Notes: generated from the letters alone by a model not told the origin. A stretch of 64,000 nucleotides of DNA from Anastatus disparis (GCA_017163975.1 JAFFSR010000227.1:124001-188000); one strand, 5' to 3'; positions 37,726 to 48,310 are shown, counted from the stretch's first letter. Program-made: numbers and translations.

Positions 37726-39057
37726 CATGTTGAGGCGCAGAAAAGGGGGGTTGGATTTAAAAAAATTAATATGAAAATGAAGAAAAAGCATTTCATAAAA
37801 ATATTATTTTTTTGCGTCGCCAACAACTTTCATCAAGAAGCTAGCACACAACTGACTCGTACATAGAAACTCGTGCACGTTCTTGAGTGTTTTGTTTCTT
37901 TTCGATACAGCATTCTCTTACTCTTTCACTCTCTCTCTCTCTCTCTCATATCTGCCGTACGACTGACTCGTAAACACGTTCTCGCGTGTCATGTTTTCTT
38001 TCGATACAGCATTCTCTTTCTCCTATCGTCTTCGTCCGCGCGACGCTACTTATGTATATACAATCAAAATCATGATGTTCTTTTTTTTATTACTTAACGC
38101 ATTTGCGTGACGTTATTTTTCATTACCGCTTTTAACTAGAACACACGCTTCAAAGACAAAACACAAGCGGCGCACGCTATTAACTACTTACCACCCCGAA
38201 AACACATGCGCAATCGGCCACTTACCCAGCACGTATGAGGAAAAAATAATAAGTGTAAGTGATTTTTTTTTTAACAAAAATGATTAAATTAATGAAGCTT
38301 TAGCGTGGACAAGTCATTATATTTGTCTAAATAGTCAATTTAAAGAAATATGAATCAGATGAAAAAAGCAAAAATCGATTCTAACAACTACGACATCCCA
38401 TTAAGAGCTCAAAATATTAAAGCCCAAAAACTAAGGAATTCGATTCGAACCTATAAGATCCATTTTGATCATTTCGAGTACGCCATATTAAATTCAGGTT
38501 CAGAGACCCAAAAAAATAAAGTGTATCAAGTTTCATTCTAATCTATTGTAAAACAAGAAAATTATTTGACTTGATCATATATGATACAAAGACAGAGTGG
38601 GCCTGACTTTTTTTGATCATATATGATACAGTACCACTTAACCGGTTAAAAGTGTTAATATTTACCCCAAAGGTTTGTCAATGTTTGCCCCAACACATTC
38701 ATTTTTTAAAAATATCATTTAAAAGATGTATAAACATGATGCATAAAATATTTGCGATTAAATAACTTATTAACTTAAATTAATATAAAATAAATTTAAT
38801 ATTATTAATTATATCAGATGAAATCGAAAAAGAATATTTATGTATGTAAAAATTTTATAAAACCTGTCAACAAAATACTGTGTTCTATGCCTTTACTCTA
38901 TGATGTTGCACGCGACACTAAATATATTTACATCGCAGAAGATGTTATATTAAAAACACAAAGACGCCTATATGGAATCTGTAGAATCGTTCACGTCGTT
39001 ATATATTTAGTATTAATATCTACCTCTGTTACTTTTAGTCCCGGTCTTCCCTACTTT

Positions 39058-39788
39058 ATTTCTGCTAACTTAGAGACTTATAAAATTCAATAAGTTGTTG
39101 AAATTTTTATAAAATATTAATATTTTATTAATAACATAACGAATTAAATTATTCATTAAAAAATTAATAATAATGATTAGAATAAATTTTAATAAAAATC
39201 AATGTATTATGAAATTTATAAAATTTATAAAATTTTAAAATTAAAATTAAATTTTTTTTCAATTGTGCCCCCTTTTTTTAAGTTAATAAAATGGTCACTG
39301 TTGATGTAGAAATAAAGCACAATATGCTACTCGAGAACAAAGTCTAATTTCTTCCTCTGGAATTCAATTTCCTCGCTTCGCTTGCTCGGCTTGCAAACTT
39401 ACTCTCAGGAGAAATATGCGACTTTACTCCCTTGTTGCATAATGTACTATTTATGTAGAATGATTTTAAAACAGATTCAATATTTTTTTTAACTAATTCG
39501 ACTCCATATGAATTGTCATAAAAGTAATCGTCATCATTATCCTCATAATTTTCAACCATATATAAAAAAAATAATTTTTCTTGAAATCTCATTTTTTATT
39601 CAACTTTTTTTAAATTTTCTTCTGCCTGCTCTGTTGGATGTGTGTCTTGTTCGGAAATTTGCAGTGCTTTTAAATCCTTCGACAAAACAAAATTAAGTAT
39701 ATATGGCTAAAAAGTTAAAGAAATAAAAAAAAGAAAAAGAAAAAACAGAATCAAGAATTTGCAATGACGTTTTTGTTAAGCGTTAACG
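39058..39788. other. Upstream region of the 39,789 exon; one palindrome
   Basis: 39,322-39,452 is another GC-centre palindrome (TGCTACTCGAGAACAA... to TTGTTGCATAATGTACTATT, centre CCTCGCTTCGCTTGCTCGG). A minus-strand frame (39,344-39,592) runs through it and is not supported. The remaining 330 bp before the ATG are A-rich and would hold the promoter and 5' leader; no TATA box stands out. Confidence 0.5.
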
Positions 39789-40088
39789 ATGACGTCGGAG
39801 ACGTCGTCAGCAGCTGACAGTCCGGCTTTGCTACATCGGCCACTGGTAACAACGTATTCGGATAGTAGCGTGCTCATTGGCTCAGCAGCAGCTGTTTATA
39901 GAGGGGCAACAGCTAGCAGTAGTAATTTAGCCATGAGAATAAATAACAACAATAATAACAATAATAACAACAATAACAACGCTGCTAGCAGCAACATTGG
40001 TACTGCTGGAACTCGATCAAATATCGCACGCTTTTCACCCCCCAGCGTGCGATTTCATACTTTTGATATGGACCAAAAAACCTTACGG
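39789..40088 (+). CDS. First coding exon of an unidentified gene (Ser/Ala-rich, polyAsn)
   Basis: Starts at ATG with A at -3, after an in-frame upstream TAA. It reads about 100 codons: MTSETSSAADSPALL, a Ser/Ala/Thr-rich stretch, a 13-residue Asn run (residues about 53-65) encoded by mixed AAC/AAT, then SPPSVRFHTFDMDQKTL. The exon ends TTACG followed by GTAAGT, a strong donor in phase 2. GC content is far above the surrounding DNA, and polyAsn tracts are common in insect regulatory proteins. No downstream exon was identified before the Polinton, so the gene may continue past the window, with the Polinton possibly in one of its introns. I do not recognise the protein. Confidence 0.65.
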
Positions 40089-40957
40089 TAAGTCTATATG
40101 TAGCCATATACAATTTTTCTTTTTCATTTTTCTTTTACTTTTCCTCCTTTATCTCTCTTTTTTTTCCTTTATTGCCTGAGTACAGTTTGTTAAATGCGAG
40201 AAAAAGCTCTTATATCAACGACTAATTCGTTGTATTAGCTTACAGATACTGAATGTTCGGTGATTTATCGCAATTAGTGTAAAAAGCAAAAAAAAAAATT
40301 AAAATTAAAAAATTTTTTAGTTAATACGTCGCCTATAGTTTTTATGAGATCTGATGTTTATCTAAATTGTAACATTAGTTATATAAAATTAAGTTTGATT
40401 AATATAATTTTAATTATGACAGCAGCTTTATTATATTGTTTTATAATAAGCTATTGCACTTTTTTTGTCAATGGAAAAGTATGATATCTATTTTAAAGAA
40501 AATATTTTATCGTATTGTCTTGAAATTAATAATTATAAGATGGAAATTTTGTAAATATGAGTCCCTTTACTGGCATTTATATTATTTGCAAATGTCAAAT
40601 TACACGGAGATATTATTTATCGATTAGATTTCATAGACAAACTTGCAGTATCATAAAAGATACTATACTGGATAGTAAAATGTTGTATAATTCTAATAAT
40701 TTTAACTTTACCTACGGTAAAATTTACTATATGTATAACAAATTTCACTTTTTAACATAATTAGTTTTTTTAATATTGCAACTTTATTTGCTCATAAGAA
40801 TACGATATAGTGTAATCTAGTCAAACATTGTTGCCCAACTAGCAAGCTTCCAATTATTAGCCATACAGCTTTTTTTAAATATGTTATTAAATATTAATAA
40901 ATGATATTATTACAAAAAGAAAATTTCATTATTTTATTTTATTTTATATGAATCATA
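40089..40957 (+). other. Presumed intron following the 39,789 exon
   Basis: Opens with GTAAGTCTATATG. AT-rich, with no acceptor linked to a convincing exon. Short frames at 40,436-40,760 are composition-driven. Confidence 0.4.
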
Positions 40958-41235
40958 CACTGAGAGAAATCGGCTCTTGAAGCAAGTGGAATCCACTTGC
41001 CGCTAACAGAAATTCTTCTCGTTTTACGTCCTAATAGCGATCTGCTTAAATCAAACAGAATCTGTTTGCTAAAATTCACTAGCCGCAAGTGGATAGATAT
41101 TTGATTCAAATAAATTTATCCACTAATCGCAAGTGGATATAAAAAAAGGAAAACCCACTTGCAGCTAGTGGATTTCAGTTTGATGTAAACATACATTCAC
41201 TAAATGACAATGGATTTCGTGCTGAATCAAACAGA

Positions 41236-41290
<55 letters not shown>

Positions 41291-41775
41291 GATTAATATA
41301 TAAAGGATATTGTCCTCTATATGATTAACCTTTTATATATGGTGAAGTCGAGGAAGTCCCCCGCCCGGCATCTGTTTAACACATTACATCAGACTAGGAC
41401 TGTCAGACCCACCATACCGAAAACTTTGACTACCGATGGATGGTCAGCCACTTTTGTAACCAACAATCAACCGATACCCAATGAGGTCGGATTTTTTAAA
41501 GAGTCGCGATATAAATGGCACATACACTTATTTTCTTTCGAAAAAAAAGTTAGAGGTACCTGGCCAGGATTCGAACCCATGCCCTCCGCGTTGAAGGCAA
41601 GAGCTCTATCCATTACGCCACCGCGCTCTTAAACAGATACTTTAGGTGAAGGAAAAAGCACCCATTTTCCGAAACAATAAATTTTTACTTCCATGAAGTG
41701 AATTTCACGTTGATTCAAACAGATCGCACTCAAATCGAATGTTCTTCTTGCTTCAAGAGCGGATTTCTCTCAGTG
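40958..41775. mobile_element. Palindromic MITE with CACTGAGAGAAATC termini (copy A), split by a SINE
   Basis: CACTGAGAGAAATCGGCTCT at 40,958 is mirrored by AGAGCGGATTTCTCTCAGTG ending 41,775, flanked by TA on both sides. The arms hold repeated TCCACTTGC / GCAAGTGGA motifs. An inverted SINE (41,242-41,630) lies inside. Without it the element is about 415 bp. Copy B follows at 41,939 in the opposite orientation. Confidence 0.85.
41242..41630 (-). mobile_element. tRNA-derived SINE, second copy, with 13-bp target duplication
   Basis: Same SINE as at 10,592-10,944 but on the minus strand. The poly-A tail appears as about 43 T at 41,242-41,284, and the B box GGATTCGAACCC (reverse) is near 41,567. 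AAACAGATACTTT flanks it at 41,229-41,241 and 41,631-41,643, a perfect 13-bp duplication. The long pure tail suggests recent insertion. A 103-codon frame across it is not a gene. Confidence 0.93.
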
Positions 41776-41938
41776 TACATTGTGGATTCATTCAATAATT
41801 ATGAACTTGCTAAATATTAGTAATATATGCAACAAGTAACGTAAGAAAGTAAAATATTGTAAGAGGTCAATATTTTCTGTTGCTTAAGCAAAGAACATTA
41901 AACCCTGCCAATATTTTCCCGACCTAAGTCATACGTTG

Positions 41939-42766
41939 CACTGAGAGAAATCAGCTCTTAACGGCATGTCGGAGCTGCAGCAATTGAGTTTTGCTTTTTT
42001 TTATTTTATCAATATCTTTTTAAATTCATAAATTAAACAAATATAATGACTTGTCCGCACTAAAGCTATATTAGTACAATAATTTTTGTTAAAACAAAAA
42101 ATCATTTGGACTTGTTATTTTTTTTATGAGCTTTGATTGGAAATTAGATATTAAACTCGACAAACCTAACCTTAAAATACGATACATTGAAAGTTTTTAT
42201 TATAACTTTGTATATATAATATTTTGGTGGATTTCTTGGGTTGTCCGCACTAGAGTTTAATCTTACAAATTTTTTCTTTGTAGTAAAAAAACTCGATTAA
42301 ACGCATCGTTTATTCATAAGTTAGGATTGGAAATATTATTAGAAGGCGGACAGCTTCGTCATGCTCTTAAAGCAAGAAGAACATTCGATTTGAGTGCGAT
42401 CTGTTTGAATCAACATGAAATCCACTTCATGGAAGTAGAAATCTATTATTACGGAAAATGGGTGCTTTTTCCTTTATGTAGAGTATCTGTTTGATTCAAC
42501 ATGAAATTCATTTGCGTTTAGTGGATGTATGTTTACATCAAACTAAAATCCACTAGCTGCAAGTGAATTTTCCTTTTTTATATATCCACTTGCGATTAAT
42601 GGATAAATTTATTTGAATCAAATATTTATCCACTTGCGGCTAATGAATTTTAGCAAACAGATTCTATGTTTGATTTAAGCAAATCGCTATTATGATGTAA
42701 AACGAGAAGAATTTCTGTTAGCGGCAAGTGAATTCCTCTTGCTTCAAGAGTCGATTTCTCTCAGTG
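41939..42766. mobile_element. Palindromic MITE CACTGAGAGAAATC (copy B), split by another insertion
   Basis: CACTGAGAGAAATCAGCTCT (41,939) to AGAGTCGATTTCTCTCAGTG (to 42,766). The right two-thirds match copy A reversed (AGCAAGAAGAACATTCGATT, ATCCACTTCATGGAAGTA). The left arm is interrupted after GCTCTTAA by a 401-bp insertion. Confidence 0.8.
41962..42362. mobile_element. 401-bp insertion with 8-bp target duplication
   Basis: GCTCTTAA occurs at 41,954-41,961 and 42,363-42,370, so the 401 bp between them is an insertion with an 8-bp duplication. Its ends CGGCATGTCGGAGCTG and CAGCTTCGTCATG (reversed) are imperfectly inverted. The 8-bp duplication would suit a hAT-type non-autonomous element. 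The body is a diverged inverted relative of 37,340-37,580 and 38,250-38,345. Confidence 0.65.
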
Positions 42767-42841
42767 TGTGTAGATTGTTTTATGCTGTTGTAAACAGTTA
42801 GAGAAACTATAAAATTATAAATATATAATTAAATTTTTCAT

Positions 42842-43250
42842 AGAGCGTCTGTGGCGTAACCAGCTAAGGCATACGCCTTATACGGTCTCTACACATTCGC
42901 TCCGAGTGGTCGAAGGTTCGATTTCCGCTGAAAAACACCTGAAATTTTTTTCAGACGTTTTTCATCGGAAAAAGAACCTCTGAGCGCGATGGGTAAATAT
43001 TCCTGGCGTAGATTTTCTCCTGGGGGAGTTTTCCTTACGTCACAGGCTTAGGCCTGGGCAAATGCAGGAATCTACCGTAGAAATCTACTTACCGACTGTT
43101 CTAGGAACGCGGCAGTCTGTGATTTCTCGGGGATGGGTAGATTAAATAGGTAAAGAAATTAGGTAGGAAAAATAGAGGTACAGGAAACATAGGTAAGGTA
43201 AAAAGGTAGGCAAACATCCTGACACAGAGGTGGTCAAGGATCATATTTTT
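42842..43250 (+). mobile_element. Second tRNA-derived SINE family
   Basis: The head AGAGCGTCTGTGGCGTAACC has an A-box-like TGGCGTAACCAGCTAAGG and a B box GGTTCGATTTCC about 60 nt downstream. A unique G+C-richer body follows (CTGGCGTAGATTTTCTCCTG, CGGCAGTCTGTGATTTCTCG). The 3' boundary near 43,250 is approximate and no target duplication was found. One copy only in this window. Confidence 0.6.
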
Positions 43251-43503
43251 CACATTTTTTTAATGTATATTTTATGAATTTATAAAATGCGAAAGAAACA
43301 ATTCCGTAGAATTTGAAGAAGCGTGGAGCAGACGAGTCGTCTGCGCGCGCAAGCGCCACAAGATGGCGTGTGACGCTTCAAGAAATACTTACTGCAAGTA
43401 TCGCACACGATACTTACTGCATCAGAATACACATATTTTTAATTCACAATTATTTTTATACCACTCCAACCTCAAAATCATAACTTTGATATGATTATTC
43501 GGC
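43251..43503. other. Spacer, one GC-richer patch
   Basis: 43,320-43,400 (AGCAGACGAGTCGTCTGCGC) is a small GC-rich hairpin. The tail ATTATTTTTATACCACTCCAACCTCAAAATC resembles 26,370-26,395, so it is repetitive. No gene. Confidence 0.4.
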
Positions 43504-43628
43504 TATCGTGGTATAAAATACATTATGGAACGGCTGTGTACAGGCTTTTTTACGAAACTCGTCACAAACTGTAAACTTCTTGTTTCGTAAATAAAGCCTT
43601 TACACACCCGTTGCATAATGTACTATTA
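43504..43628. repeat. Palindrome, degenerate GC-centre family member
   Basis: TACATTATGGAACGG...GCTTTTTTACGAAACTCG pairs with CTTGTTTCGTAAATAAAGCC...TTGCATAATGTACTATT. The central motif is reduced to GTCACAAACTG. Arm sequence is shared with 26,433-26,560. Confidence 0.7.
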
Positions 43629-44159
43629 TAGCACTGCGGGACCTAAATCCCCACATGGGTAACGTTCTACGGTTACTTGGGGGACACTTTTTCACACAGT
43701 ATAAAGCCGAATTCCCTTAGGTTACGTACACATAATAAGCGATACTTTGGTATATGATTATTTAAAAAAAATGTTTTCGTTGATAATAATAAGGTTTAAA
43801 TTTTTGCAACTCCTTAATATTAACATTTTTTTAAATTAAATATAATTATAAGCTTTTAAAATACGAATAAAATTAAACTTAATACTAGTATAAAATTTAA
43901 AGTGAAGAGGTACAGCCAATTCGGCGCTCTAATCAGAGAGCGTGGTAGCGCTCCTTACGGTGAGTTAGCAGAGCGCTACGGCTTTCCCTATATTTAATTT
44001 GAATTTGTGATGCTCAAAGATTAAAACTTTGAGTAAATGATTATGTTTCAATATTTACAGATTATTTGATTACAAGTATATATAAAATGATCTAATGTTT
44101 TATCTGACAACAAAAACACATGGCCAAAAGTCAAGTTTTCATGATTTTTTTATATTATT

Positions 44160-45060
44160 ACAGGTTAGTCTATCGATTTCTTTTCTATATCGGGTTGTTT
44201 TAGATGTCCGGTGGATGTTAGAGAATGACGGAAGTTTGGCTTCGAAGAGTTTTCCGTCGGATGTAAGAGAAAGAGAGAGAATACGAGTTCTGTGATTACT
44301 AATAAGTGAGAGAGAGAGAGAGAAAGAGAGTATATAGAGAGTGAGGAAAAGAAAGAGAATACAAGTTATGTATCTGTTAATAATGAACGCATGTATTCAG
44401 GCGAATACCTTCAGAACATGCTAAATGCATAAAAACATCGTGTAAATAATCAATATAATAATTTAGTGTCTCGTTCTATATAGCTGACGAGCTGCCACGA
44501 AATCACGGGCGTTCATGTGATCAGTTCGCGCGTGCGCAGTAAAACGTCCCGTACATAAAATTCAACAATTGAAAGCGGTGAAATTCTAAAGTCGATAATG
44601 CCGATTTGGTATTTAAAAATGAAAACAACAACAAATGAAAAAGTAATATTTGCATATTTTAAAACATTTTTAAGTAATTAATTAGATTTTTCTTATCCCC
44701 TGGCGAAAAGTACGTCGAAAGACGTCTACTTTCTGAGAGAGAAGTTAAGCATTATCTACGGCGGCTCGGCGCACTAGCGATGCGCAATCGTGTTGACGCT
44801 CTGTTTTTCACGGCAGTTAAGAATAGAGAGGGCTACGTCTATCCTTCTCTGTCCGCCGGCGTTAGACATTGACTCTCTCCCTCTCTCTTTCTTTTTCATA
44901 CAGAATAGAGAGGGTTGCGTCTATCCTTCTCTGTCCGCCGGCTTTAAGAATTGACTCTCTCCCTCTCTCTTTCTTTCTCTTATATGTACAATAAAGGTAG
45001 CCGCGAATGGAGGGGGCTATGTCTAGCCTTCTTTGCCGGTTACAACAAGCAGTATATCTT
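44160..45060. repeat. GA/CT-rich region with 83-bp tandem repeat
   Basis: (GA)n tracts lie at 44,266-44,360. From 44,821 a unit starting GAATAGAGAGGGCTACGTCT, with TCTGTCCGCCGGC and CTCTCTCCCTCTCTCT, repeats at about 44,904 and partly again near 45,008 (GAATGGAGGGGGCTATGTCT). The G+C-rich unit stands out from the surroundings. The 66-codon frame at 44,095-44,295 is not supported. Confidence 0.7.
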
Positions 45061-45363
45061 TTTCTTTATTTTTCTTATATAGTAATTTTAAATATTTTAT
45101 TATTAAAACCTAACTTGTTTTATTTTGTGAATTATAAATTGCAGTGTGTTATAAAGTGTGTAAATTATAAAATGTGAGTGAAATATTAATGGTTTATTTT
45201 AATGATTTATCATCAGTGGGAGAGGGGCAGAGAAGGATAGAGCATACTCGGTCAATAGCAGCAAGCGATTCATCGCGGTATTTTTATTTTAATGATTTAT
45301 CATCAAAAACGAATTATCACAACGGGTAAGTTGGACGTACTTTTCACCGGGAATAAGAAAAAA
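45061..45363. other. AT-rich spacer
   Basis: TTTATTTTAATGATTTATCATC occurs twice (about 45,193 and 45,284), a short direct repeat. Nothing else. Confidence 0.4.
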
Positions 45364-45495
45364 TCGTATATTCACCTCGGGAGAGAAGTTGACCATCAAT
45401 TGCTCGCGTATTTGCCCCCTCGCTGCGCTCGGGGGCAAATCTTACGCAAGCATTTAATGGTCAACTTCTCTCCCTAGGTTAATAATATACTATTT
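45364..45495. repeat. Palindrome of the GC-centre family
   Basis: CGTATATTCACCTCGGGAGAG... pairs with CTCCCTAGGTTAATAATATACTATT. The centre GCCCCCTCGCTGCGCTCGGGGGC is itself almost perfectly self-complementary here, unlike other copies. Confidence 0.8.
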
Positions 45496-45733
45496 CATAC
45501 GATATTTAGTGACAAAATAAGTTTTATAATAGTTGATTAATTTGAAAATGTAGAAGAAAATAAGATCAAAATTTTTTTGAAAACAAATATTTTATAATAA
45601 TAATAAATATATAAAAATTAGGTTTATACAATTAGCTATAAAACTAGTTTTATTATATTAAAGTATCAGATTATCGGTAAAGTTGATAAGTCTATTGAGA
45701 TAAGAACTTTCGACTTTGAAAAAGTTGTAATAT

Positions 45734-46820
45734 CTCTCCACAAAAAACCTTTAAAAAGGTAAAGTTACGGCAAGTTAGCTTTAAAAAAAAATCTTTTACA
45801 CTATCTCAAAATTAAAAAATATTTTGTCAAAAATTTAAACTTATTTAATACAATCAACTATAAAAAAATCTATTATAATATCTCTAAAAAAAAGCTTTAA
45901 CATTATAGATAATAAAAAAGTTGGAATTTAATTATAACAAAAATATACTTAAAAGAATACTAAAATCAACAATGTATGGTCAAGTTTTAATATGATTTAA
46001 AATAATACTTACAAATGATATTGTACCTATATTTTGATGATAATAATGATTCAATAAAAAATTTCTTTGTTAAAAATAAAGTATAAAAAAGTCATATAAA
46101 ATGTTATTGAAAATATAAAACAAAATATCTTCAACAAAATTTTAAAAAATAATAAAACTTTAATTTAAATAATTAACGTAAAAGTAAGAATAAAAGTAAC
46201 ATTACAGCTATAAACTTGCCAAGCCCACTATACAAGAGTTAAATATATCATTAATGTTATAAAATTAGATTATTTGTTCATTGAATACTAAATTGTGAAA
46301 ATTAAAATATATTTTTAATTTCCTTATAGGATTCTAAAAAGTCAATCCTAAAAAATGTTTTAAATGGATGTGTGTTCACCAAGAAATATAACTTTTGATT
46401 ATTTTTTAAAATTTTGTTGAAGATATTTTGTTTTATATTTTCAATAACATTTTATATGGCTTTTTTATACTTTATTTTTAACAAAGAAATTTTTTATTGA
46501 ATCATTATCATCATCAAAATATAGGTACAATATAATTTGTAAATATTATTTTAAATCATATTAAAACTTGACCATACATTGTTGATTTCAGTATTTTTTC
46601 AAGTGTATTTTTGTTATAATTAAATTCCTACTTTTTTTTATAATCTATAATGTTAAAACTTTTTTTTAGAGATATTATAATAGATTTTTTTATAGTTGAT
46701 TGTGTTAAATTCGTATAAATTTTTGACAAAATATTTTTTATTTTTGAGATAGTGTAAAAGACTTTTTTTTAAAGCTAACTTGACGTAACTTTACCTTTTT
46801 AAAGGTTTTTTTGTGGAGAG
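45734..46820. mobile_element. 1.1-kb fold-back element, arms about 430 bp
   Basis: CTCTCCACAAAAAACCTTT (45,734) mirrors AAAGGTTTTTTTGTGGAGAG (to 46,820). The arms remain alignable through TACACTATCTCAAAATTAAA, ACAATGTATGGTCAAGTTTT and AAAATGTTATTGAAAATATA to about 46,160 / 46,386. The unpaired centre is about 225 bp. AT-rich, non-coding. One of the largest palindromes in the window. Confidence 0.85.
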
Positions 46821-47042
46821 TATAAATTGACTCTGGGATTCCCTTATTCACAATAAGTGATTACTAATATAATATTTATAAGTTAACTCCTCGTCGCTCC
46901 TACGACGCTAATACATATTTGAAACAAAATTTAAATTTATGATTTTACAGAAGGTAATTTCAACTAACAATTTCATATATTATCAATAATATTGATAAAA
47001 ATTTAGTATTATCACACATTTTAAGCATATTTTTAAAATTAT

Positions 47043-47182
47043 AAGGTAAGTGTACCAGTTTTTGGACACCTTAAGAATGGTACGATCCAATAACTGAACA
47101 CGGGTAAAATCGCGATTTTACCCGTGTCCAATTATTGGGTGGTACCATTCTTAAGGTGTCCAAGAACTGGTACACTTACCTT
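47043..47182. repeat. 140-bp hairpin with AAGGTAAGTGTACCAG ends
   Basis: AAGGTAAGTGTACCAG (47,043) pairs with CTGGTACACTTACCTT (to 47,182). The centre GGGTAAAATCGCGATTTTACCC is a perfect palindrome. It interrupts the minus-oriented palindrome-headed element. Both ends carry GTAAGT on opposite strands. Confidence 0.85.
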
Positions 47183-47456
47183 AATTTTCTCTTTTCTTTT
47201 TTGATTTATCATTCATGGAGTCTTTAGTTTTAGTTTTTTCTTTCCTTTTTCGATTTATCATTCACGGAATGCCTATAGTTTTTGGTTTTTTATAGTTTAC
47301 GTTTTTATTTTTTGAATTATCATTCGTGAAGTACAAAATTTTTGTTTATTATTGATTTTTAAGAGTACATATTTAATGTGGTGGATTTATGTTCCACGTG
47401 CTATAAAATAGTATACGGCATTCCACATAGGTCACACCTATCGTAATATACTATAA

Positions 47457-47640
47457 TATTTTTCTTTGATGTAATAAATATGATAAATATACATCTGTTT
47501 ATAAAATCTTTTTTTCTGTTCTTATGCAAGGTTTGGCCGATTCGACGAACCGAATAAAAACTTACACCGCACTAAAAGTCAATCAACCGAATTTAGTTTA
47601 ATATGGCACGGATCTCTATTACTGCTACTAATACACACTT
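47457..47640. other. Host DNA flanking the Polinton
   Basis: Short unremarkable spacer before the SINE head. Confidence 0.4.
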
Positions 47641-47694
47641 GGAGAGCGCGGTGGCGTAATGGATAGAGCTCTTGCCTTCAACGCAGAGGGCATG
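47641..47694 (+). mobile_element. SINE head truncated by the Polinton insertion
   Basis: GAGAGCGCGGTGGCGTAATGG and GCTCTTGCCTTCAACGCAGAG match the heads of the two full SINEs, but the sequence changes abruptly after GGGCATG, where those SINEs read GGTTCGAATCC (reverse form at 41,567). AGTAGAAAGG starts directly after. The missing SINE half would lie beyond the right edge. GGCATG (47,689-47,694) is the candidate 6-bp target duplication. Confidence 0.75.
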
Positions 47695-48300
47695 AGTAGA
47701 AAGGGGGCGAGAACTCCAGACAGTTGTGACGTCACACGGCCCGTCATACTCGCCCCCCGGGGGCGAGAATGCCGGTTTTGGGGGACGCGTATGCCGATTC
47801 GGTCTGCTGAGAGCCTTATCGCTCGGCCTTATCTCGCTTCTCGATAATCGGGAATTTCGTGGTAAATAATAATGAATAATAAATGTTAATAATAAATAAT
47901 AAATGTTAATAATAAATAATAAATGTTAATAATAATAAATGAAAAAATAAATGAAAAAATGAAGAAATAAATGAAAAAATGAAAAATGTTAAAATCAGTA
48001 GATTATTGAAAAAAAAATATTGAAAAGAATTATTGAAAAAATTAATAAAATTGAATTTTTTAAGAAATACGGATTTTTTGAGAGTTTGTCACTTGGTATA
48101 ATTTTAGAATATTTCAAGTTTTTAATATTATTGATATATTACCGATTTGTATATTTGTATATATTTACCGATTTTGTATATTTTCCTGCATTTACGAATT
48201 TAAAGAGTGATATTTTACAAGTGGAAAAAAGAGAAAAACCCTGAAAATCAACACTACATTGTACAAGTGATGTATATATATATATGTATATATGTATGTA

Positions 48301-48310
<10 letters not shown>

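Larger units (their letters stand above)
37310..38646. mobile_element. Element with CCGGTTAAGTGG termini
   Basis: CCGGTTAAGTGGCACG (37,310) is mirrored by GTACCACTTAACCGG (to 38,646), and each end is flanked by TAA/TTA. Its left part (37,340-37,580) is a diverged inverted relative of the insertion at 41,962-42,362. It holds a small palindrome (37,585-37,672) and a (GA)n/(CT)n-rich insert of about 0.6 kb (37,690-38,240). Confidence 0.65.
36750..39057. mobile_element. Element with AGTAGGGGAGACCGGGACTA termini, heavily nested
   Basis: AGTAGGGGAGACCGGGACTA (36,751) is mirrored by TAGTCCCGGTCTTCCCTACT (near 39,055). Motifs of the type GGGTAAGTATTAACAT and GTTAATATTTACCCC lie inside both ends. A second element (37,310-38,646) splits it, and that is itself split by sequence with a GC-centre-type palindrome. 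A fragment of the same family is at 4,900-5,573. Confidence 0.65.
43625..47456 (-). mobile_element. Palindrome-headed element, minus orientation, split by about 2.8 kb
   Basis: The left fragment 43,625 to about 43,985 starts TTATAGCACTGCGGGACCTAAATCC, the reverse of the element tail. The right fragment about 46,850-47,456 has CTCGTCGCTCCTACGACGC, the body blocks and a decayed head ending TCGTAATATACTATA. In between lie the tandem-repeat region, a palindrome (45,364-45,495) and a 1.1-kb fold-back (45,734-46,820). Hairpin 47,043-47,182 is a further insertion. Confidence 0.6.

Noticed and set aside
39344..39592. Minus-strand 82-codon frame starting MRFQEKLFFLYMVENYEDND
   Set aside because: Its second half runs through a GC-centre palindrome and the first half has no supporting signals.
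41321..41632. 103-codon plus-strand frame
   Set aside because: It is the antisense of a SINE (B box and tRNA-like head readable in reverse).
42284..42362. Apparent coding exon after a T-rich tract and TAG, in phase with the 39,789 exon (reads KLGLEILLEGGQLRHAL)
   Set aside because: The whole segment, including the acceptor-like tract, aligns with the reverse complement of 37,340-37,450, which has stops and substitutions. It is the end of a repeated element with an 8-bp target duplication, so the frame is coincidence.
47641..47694. A genuine tRNA gene at the Polinton border
   Set aside because: It matches the heads of two SINEs with target duplications and is cut before the B box, so it is SINE sequence.
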